Source: an uncultured Clostridium sp. (GTDB taxonomy: Bacteria; Bacillota; Clostridia; Christensenellales; Pumilibacteraceae). From it: a DNA stretch of 9,527 bases. Positions 7,633 through 9,527 of this stretch are shown here, in pieces. A model generated the notes under the pieces. It made no database searches, was not told the DNA's origin, and saw only the letters and a program-made list of their open reading frames with translations. The DNA lies in the NCBI GenBank assembly GCA_900555125.1, contig USKH01000031.1, forward strand, positions 1 to 9,527, in the 5' to 3' direction. The position numbers and the translations under genes were made by a program. Position 1 is the stretch's first letter; the number at the start of each line of letters is the position of its first letter.

Positions 7633-8660
7633 TTGGAAATTCCGTCGAAATAATCACCTATAATGTTGCCTTCGCCCGGGGTAAGGTTGCCGTTGTTGTT
7701 AACCGAATCCTGAGCGTTGCCCTTAGCGTCTCCCAAGCCGTCCTGATAGTTATGTTCGCCGTCAATGTACTGGTTGTTTGCATTGTACGAGCCGTTTCCG
7801 TCGGTGGAAGGCTTGTCACTGGGCTGAGGAGTGTTGTTGGGTTTATCCGATTTATCGCCGGGAAGCGGTAGATCGTCGGGATAAGGATTGTTGTCCTCGT
7901 CATTATCGGGATCGGCGTCCGTTGCCTGAACAAAGTTTGCGGTAACTTTGATTTTACCGGAAACAGCGTAGTCGACGCGATAAGCGTCGGTTACTCCGTC
8001 CGACCAGCCGACAAAGATATATCCTTTGTCCGCAACCGCCATGACGGCAAGCGCGTCTTCGCCCTCGTAGACAGTTTGTTTTGTTTCGCCGACGAGCGAG
8101 CCGTTTTTGCCCGCAACATATTCGACTTTAAAACTTTTGCTTTCTTCTACGTGTTCGGGATTAACGAGTTCGACGCCGCTTTTGATTACGCCTGCATTAT
8201 ACAAGGCGTAAACCGTGGTGGTTGCCTGAGCGCAAACTGCCGCCACGGCAACACCTATTACCAGTGCGGCGGAAACGGCTATTTTAATGAAGTCGGCGCT
8301 GACTTTGCCGAGTGCTTCCATTGCGTCCTGACGCTGACGGGTGGCAATATACGAATCGTCGCCTTCGAGTTCGGTCATGGTGATAAGACGTTCTTCCAGT
8401 CCCAGCTCGTCTACGCGACGGGCAATCGAACGGGTAGTGGGACGGTATTTAACCAGGTAAACGGTAACGGCGGTAGCAGCAAGCACTACGACAAAAAGCA
8501 CGACGCTGAGCCATATGCCCTTAAATCCGACAAACCAGCATACCGCAGCTGTTATGAACAATGCGGCAAGAGCGGCTAAAAGTCCGATGAGCGTTGCTTT
8601 TACGATACTGACTTTAACCATACGTTTGTGATACTTCTGAAATAATTGTTTTGCGTTCAT
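7629..8660 (-). CDS. Three-segment membrane protein with InlB-like B-repeat and disordered tail, first gene of the moxR operon
   Basis: The 343-residue product has no certain family name. It starts with a basic N-terminus, two membrane segments (about 20-42 and 49-70) and a cytosolic helical stretch rich in Arg and Glu (RSIARRVDELGLEERL, about 77-92). That stretch recalls the segment after the membrane helices in DUF4175-like proteins found near moxR in other bacteria; this link is a weak inference. A third membrane segment (about 125-147) leads outside. Residues about 177-243 resemble a divergent InlB B-repeat (VEYVAGKNGSLVG, then GYIFVGWSDG and IKVTANF). The last 100 residues are Asn, Asp, Gly and Pro rich and look disordered, with no LPXTG anchor. 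Charge placement fits an inside N-terminus. AGGAGGT six bases before the ATG gives a strong start. As the promoter-proximal gene it is probably made in good amount and may act as a membrane scaffold for the system. Confidence 0.88.
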   Translation of the reverse strand: MNAKQLFQKYHKRMVKVSIVKATLIGLLAALAALFITAAVCWFVGFKGIWLSVVLFVVVLAATAVTVYLVKYRPTTRSIARRVDELGLEERLITMTELEGDDSYIATRQRQDAMEALGKVSADFIKIAVSAALVIGVAVAAVCAQATTTVYALYNAGVIKSGVELVNPEHVEESKSFKVEYVAGKNGSLVGETKQTVYEGEDALAVMAVADKGYIFVGWSDGVTDAYRVDYAVSGKIKVTANFVQATDADPDNDEDNNPYPDDLPLPGDKSDKPNNTPQPSDKPSTDGNGSYNANNQYIDGEHNYQDGLGDAKGNAQDSVNNNGNLTPGEGNIIGDYFDGISN

Positions 8661-8666
8661 TTTGTT

Positions 8667-8673
8667 ACCTCCT
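8667..8673 (-). promoter_or_regulatory. Ribosome binding site of the operon's first gene
   Basis: The minus strand reads AGGAGGT six bases before the ATG at 8660, the strongest translation start in the window together with that of the dual-VWA gene. It lies six bases after the 3' arm of a leader hairpin (8680-8707). Confidence 0.85.
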
Positions 8674-8679
8674 GTCTTT

Positions 8680-8707
8680 ATCCGCCACAGATATAGTATT
8701 GGCGAAT
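8680..8707 (-). promoter_or_regulatory. Leader hairpin in the 5' untranslated region of the operon
   Basis: In the minus-strand transcript AUUCGCC (8707-8701) can pair with GGCGGAU (8686-8680). This gives seven base pairs, one of them a G-U pair, around a 14-base loop. The plus-strand RNA would have a mismatch at the wobble position, which favours the minus strand. The hairpin begins a few bases after the predicted transcription start and ends just before the ribosome site. It could stabilise the 5' end or tune translation. No known riboswitch was recognised. Confidence 0.45.
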
Positions 8708-8719
8708 TATAATTTTAAT

Positions 8720-8748
8720 ATTATAGCACAAATGCGGAATTTCGTAAA
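8720..8748 (-). promoter_or_regulatory. Main sigma-A type promoter of the moxR/VWA operon
   Basis: On the minus strand TTTACG (8748-8743, four of six matches to the -35 consensus) is followed after exactly 17 bases by a perfect TATAAT (8725-8720). The bases before the -10 box read TGTGC, an extended -10 element. Transcription should start near 8713, giving a leader of about 52 bases before the ATG at 8660. It is the best promoter in the window and lies directly before the first operon gene. Its -35 box sits inside one arm of a large dyad. Confidence 0.75.
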
Positions 8749-8778
8749 CTGTTTTTTGCAAACAATTCACGAAATCCC
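8736..8778 (-). repeat. 16-bp inverted repeat overlapping the operon's -35 box
   Basis: The arms 8736-8751 and 8763-8778 flank an 11-base loop. In minus-strand RNA all 16 positions pair: 13 Watson-Crick and three G-U (8776/8738, 8768/8746, 8765/8749). In plus-strand RNA those three would be C-A mismatches, so if the structure acts as RNA it belongs to the 3' region of the LRR gene transcript. No U-run follows, so it is not a standard intrinsic terminator. It might be a weak terminator or mRNA-stabilising stem for that gene, or a DNA operator, because the 8736-8751 arm covers the -35 hexamer. Confidence 0.6.
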
Positions 8779-8786
8779 GACATTTT

Positions 8787-8812
8787 CACCTAAGTTTCGC
8801 CTTTCGGCGGTG
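8787..8812 (-). other. Small GAAA-loop hairpin after the LRR gene
   Basis: The minus strand reads CGCC-GAAA-GGCG (8809-8798), a four-base-pair stem closed by a GNRA-type tetraloop. CACC (8812-8809) and GGTG (8790-8787) could add an outer helix with a bulge, sharing one base with the inner stem. It starts about 20 bases after the LRR stop codon. No T-run follows on the minus strand, so a terminator call is not justified. On the plus strand a T-rich stretch follows, but no plus-strand gene ends here. Confidence 0.3.
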
Positions 8813-8834
8813 CTATTTATTTGTTTTTATTATT

Positions 8835-9527
8835 TTACTCTTCTTCGGCGGGAAATTCGTCGATAAGGACGATTTTCGCGTCGCACTGATACAGCCAATC
8901 GCCGTTGTACTCTTTGGAAGCAAACTCTCTGTCTTCGCCAGCGATGTAGATAGTCTGCTCTTTGGTCCAGCCGCGGTAAGACTTATAATTAAATCTGGTA
9001 TCTCCGGAAATATACAACGCTTTGATCGACGTGCAGTTTGTAAATGCGTCGTTGTAAATCGCGCCGAGTCCTTCGTTAAGTTTAACGGTTGCAAGCGCGG
9101 TGCAGTTCATGAACATCTTGGTACCGAGCTGCGAGGTAATTCCGCGAATGTCCGCATAAACCAGCTTGTCGCAATCGGCAAATATTTCGGTGCCGAGCGA
9201 ACCGTTCGAGTGTCCCTTTACAACCACTCTTTCGACTGCGCTGCCCTTGAATGCATAGCCGTTGAAGTAGTAGAAGCCTTCGGGAATAACAACTTCTTTA
9301 ATTCCGGTGTTCTGGAACGCGTACTGATCTATTCGCTTCATTTCTTCGGGGAAGGTGAACTGAGTGAGAGCCGTATCGTTTAAGAACATCGAATTCTGTA
9401 CCCAGTTGAACTGTCCGTTGAAGGTTACGCTTGCCAGCTTGTCGCAATCTGCAAATATTGCGCTTCCGATCTTACTGTTAGCACTGTAAGTAGTAACGCC
9501 GCTCGAATTTACGCTTTCATTTGCAAC
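8835..9527 (-). CDS. BspA-like leucine-rich repeat (LRR_5) surface protein, C-terminal part (cut at right edge)
   Basis: The frame is open from the window edge to a TAA at 8837-8835, giving the last 230 residues. An internal ATG at 9389 is not the start, because LRR repeats continue upstream of it (IGSAIFADCDKLASVTF). The chain consists of LRR_5 units of about 23 residues with the pattern phenylalanine, two or three residues, Cys or Thr, then LxxVxxxxx, for example YAFQNTGIKEVVIPEG and AFTNCTSIKALYISG. It ends in a cap with GWTKEQTIYIAG and WLYQCDAKIVLID, then an acidic PAEEE terminus. No sortase signal or membrane segment is seen at this end, so any anchor or signal lies in the missing N-terminus. 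Proteins with these repeats are usually exported and bind host or surface ligands; the ligand here is unknown. The operon promoter lies about 85 bases after its stop, so it is probably a separate unit. Confidence 0.85.
   Translation of the reverse strand, partial: VANESVNSSGVTTYSANSKIGSAIFADCDKLASVTFNGQFNWVQNSMFLNDTALTQFTFPEEMKRIDQYAFQNTGIKEVVIPEGFYYFNGYAFKGSAVERVVVKGHSNGSLGTEIFADCDKLVYADIRGITSQLGTKMFMNCTALATVKLNEGLGAIYNDAFTNCTSIKALYISGDTRFNYKSYRGWTKEQTIYIAGEDREFASKEYNGDWLYQCDAKIVLIDEFPAEEE
9161..9186. repeat. Copy 1 of a 26-base direct repeat inside the LRR gene
   Basis: This stretch matches 9434-9459 at 25 of 26 bases and encodes the same IFADCDKL peptide. The spacing is 273 bases, exactly 91 codons, or about four LRR_5 units. 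Such conservation at the DNA level points to recent internal duplication or gene conversion among repeats. Confidence 0.75.
9434..9459. repeat. Copy 2 of a 26-base direct repeat inside the LRR gene
   Basis: This copy differs from 9161-9186 at one base (T instead of G at repeat position 17) and lies in the same reading frame, encoding IFADCDKL. Together the copies suggest that a block of about 91 residues has been duplicated. Confidence 0.75.

Noticed and set aside
5637..8660. Reading the operon as a MoxR-VWA conflict (anti-phage) system
   Set aside because: No nuclease, protease, nucleotide-signal or other effector gene is visible nearby. Gene content and order fit the classical Bat-type housekeeping arrangement better.
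8798..8830. Plus-strand terminator (CGCC-TTTC-GGCG followed by a T-rich run)
   Set aside because: There is no plus-strand gene upstream for it to end, and the stem has only four pairs.

Overview
The window is read almost entirely from the minus strand and looks like bacterial chromosome with moderate GC and the standard genetic code. Strong AGGAGG-type ribosome binding sites, a lipoprotein signal, a divergent InlB-type B-repeat and BspA-like leucine-rich repeat (LRR_5) proteins suggest a Gram-positive relative, most likely an uncultured Clostridia-type gut Firmicute. That taxonomic call is inference; no rRNA or species marker is present.

Layout, in order of transcription (right to left): (1) 9527-8835, the C-terminal part of an LRR_5 surface protein, cut by the window edge. 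(2) 8834-8661, a 174-base intergenic region with two hairpins, a good extended -10 promoter and a short leader with its own hairpin. (3) 8660-7629, a three-segment membrane protein with an InlB-like repeat and a disordered Asn/Asp/Pro-rich tail. (4) 7566-6568, a MoxR-type AAA+ ATPase. (5) 6536-5637, a soluble DUF58 protein. (6) 5640-3637, a BatA-like membrane VWA protein. (7) 3623-747, a very large membrane protein with two VWA domains around a glutamine-amidotransferase-like fold. (8) 677-1, the start of a lipoprotein with a fibronectin III-like domain followed by LRR_5 repeats, cut by the left edge.

Genes 3 to 7 form a tight same-strand operon (gaps of 62, 31, -4 and 13 bases). Gene 8 follows 69 bases later with a strong ribosome site and no convincing terminator between, so it may be co-transcribed. 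The core is the classical MoxR / DUF58 / VWA (Bat-type) arrangement. MoxR ATPases are thought to act as chaperones that remodel partners through VWA proteins and their metal-ion-dependent adhesion site (MIDAS). Here the MoxR and DUF58 proteins would sit in the cytosol and the two large VWA proteins would be anchored in the membrane with their domains outside.

The least ordinary aspects are the leader membrane protein, the flanking of the operon by LRR_5 surface proteins on both sides, the apparent loss of the MIDAS threonine in two of the four VWA domains, and a 16-bp hairpin that overlaps the -35 box of the operon promoter. A tentative system-level reading is a MoxR/VWA machine that serves maturation or display of cell-surface adhesin-like proteins. 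No tRNA, rRNA, CRISPR array, insertion sequence or phage gene was found, and the plus strand appears to carry no gene.
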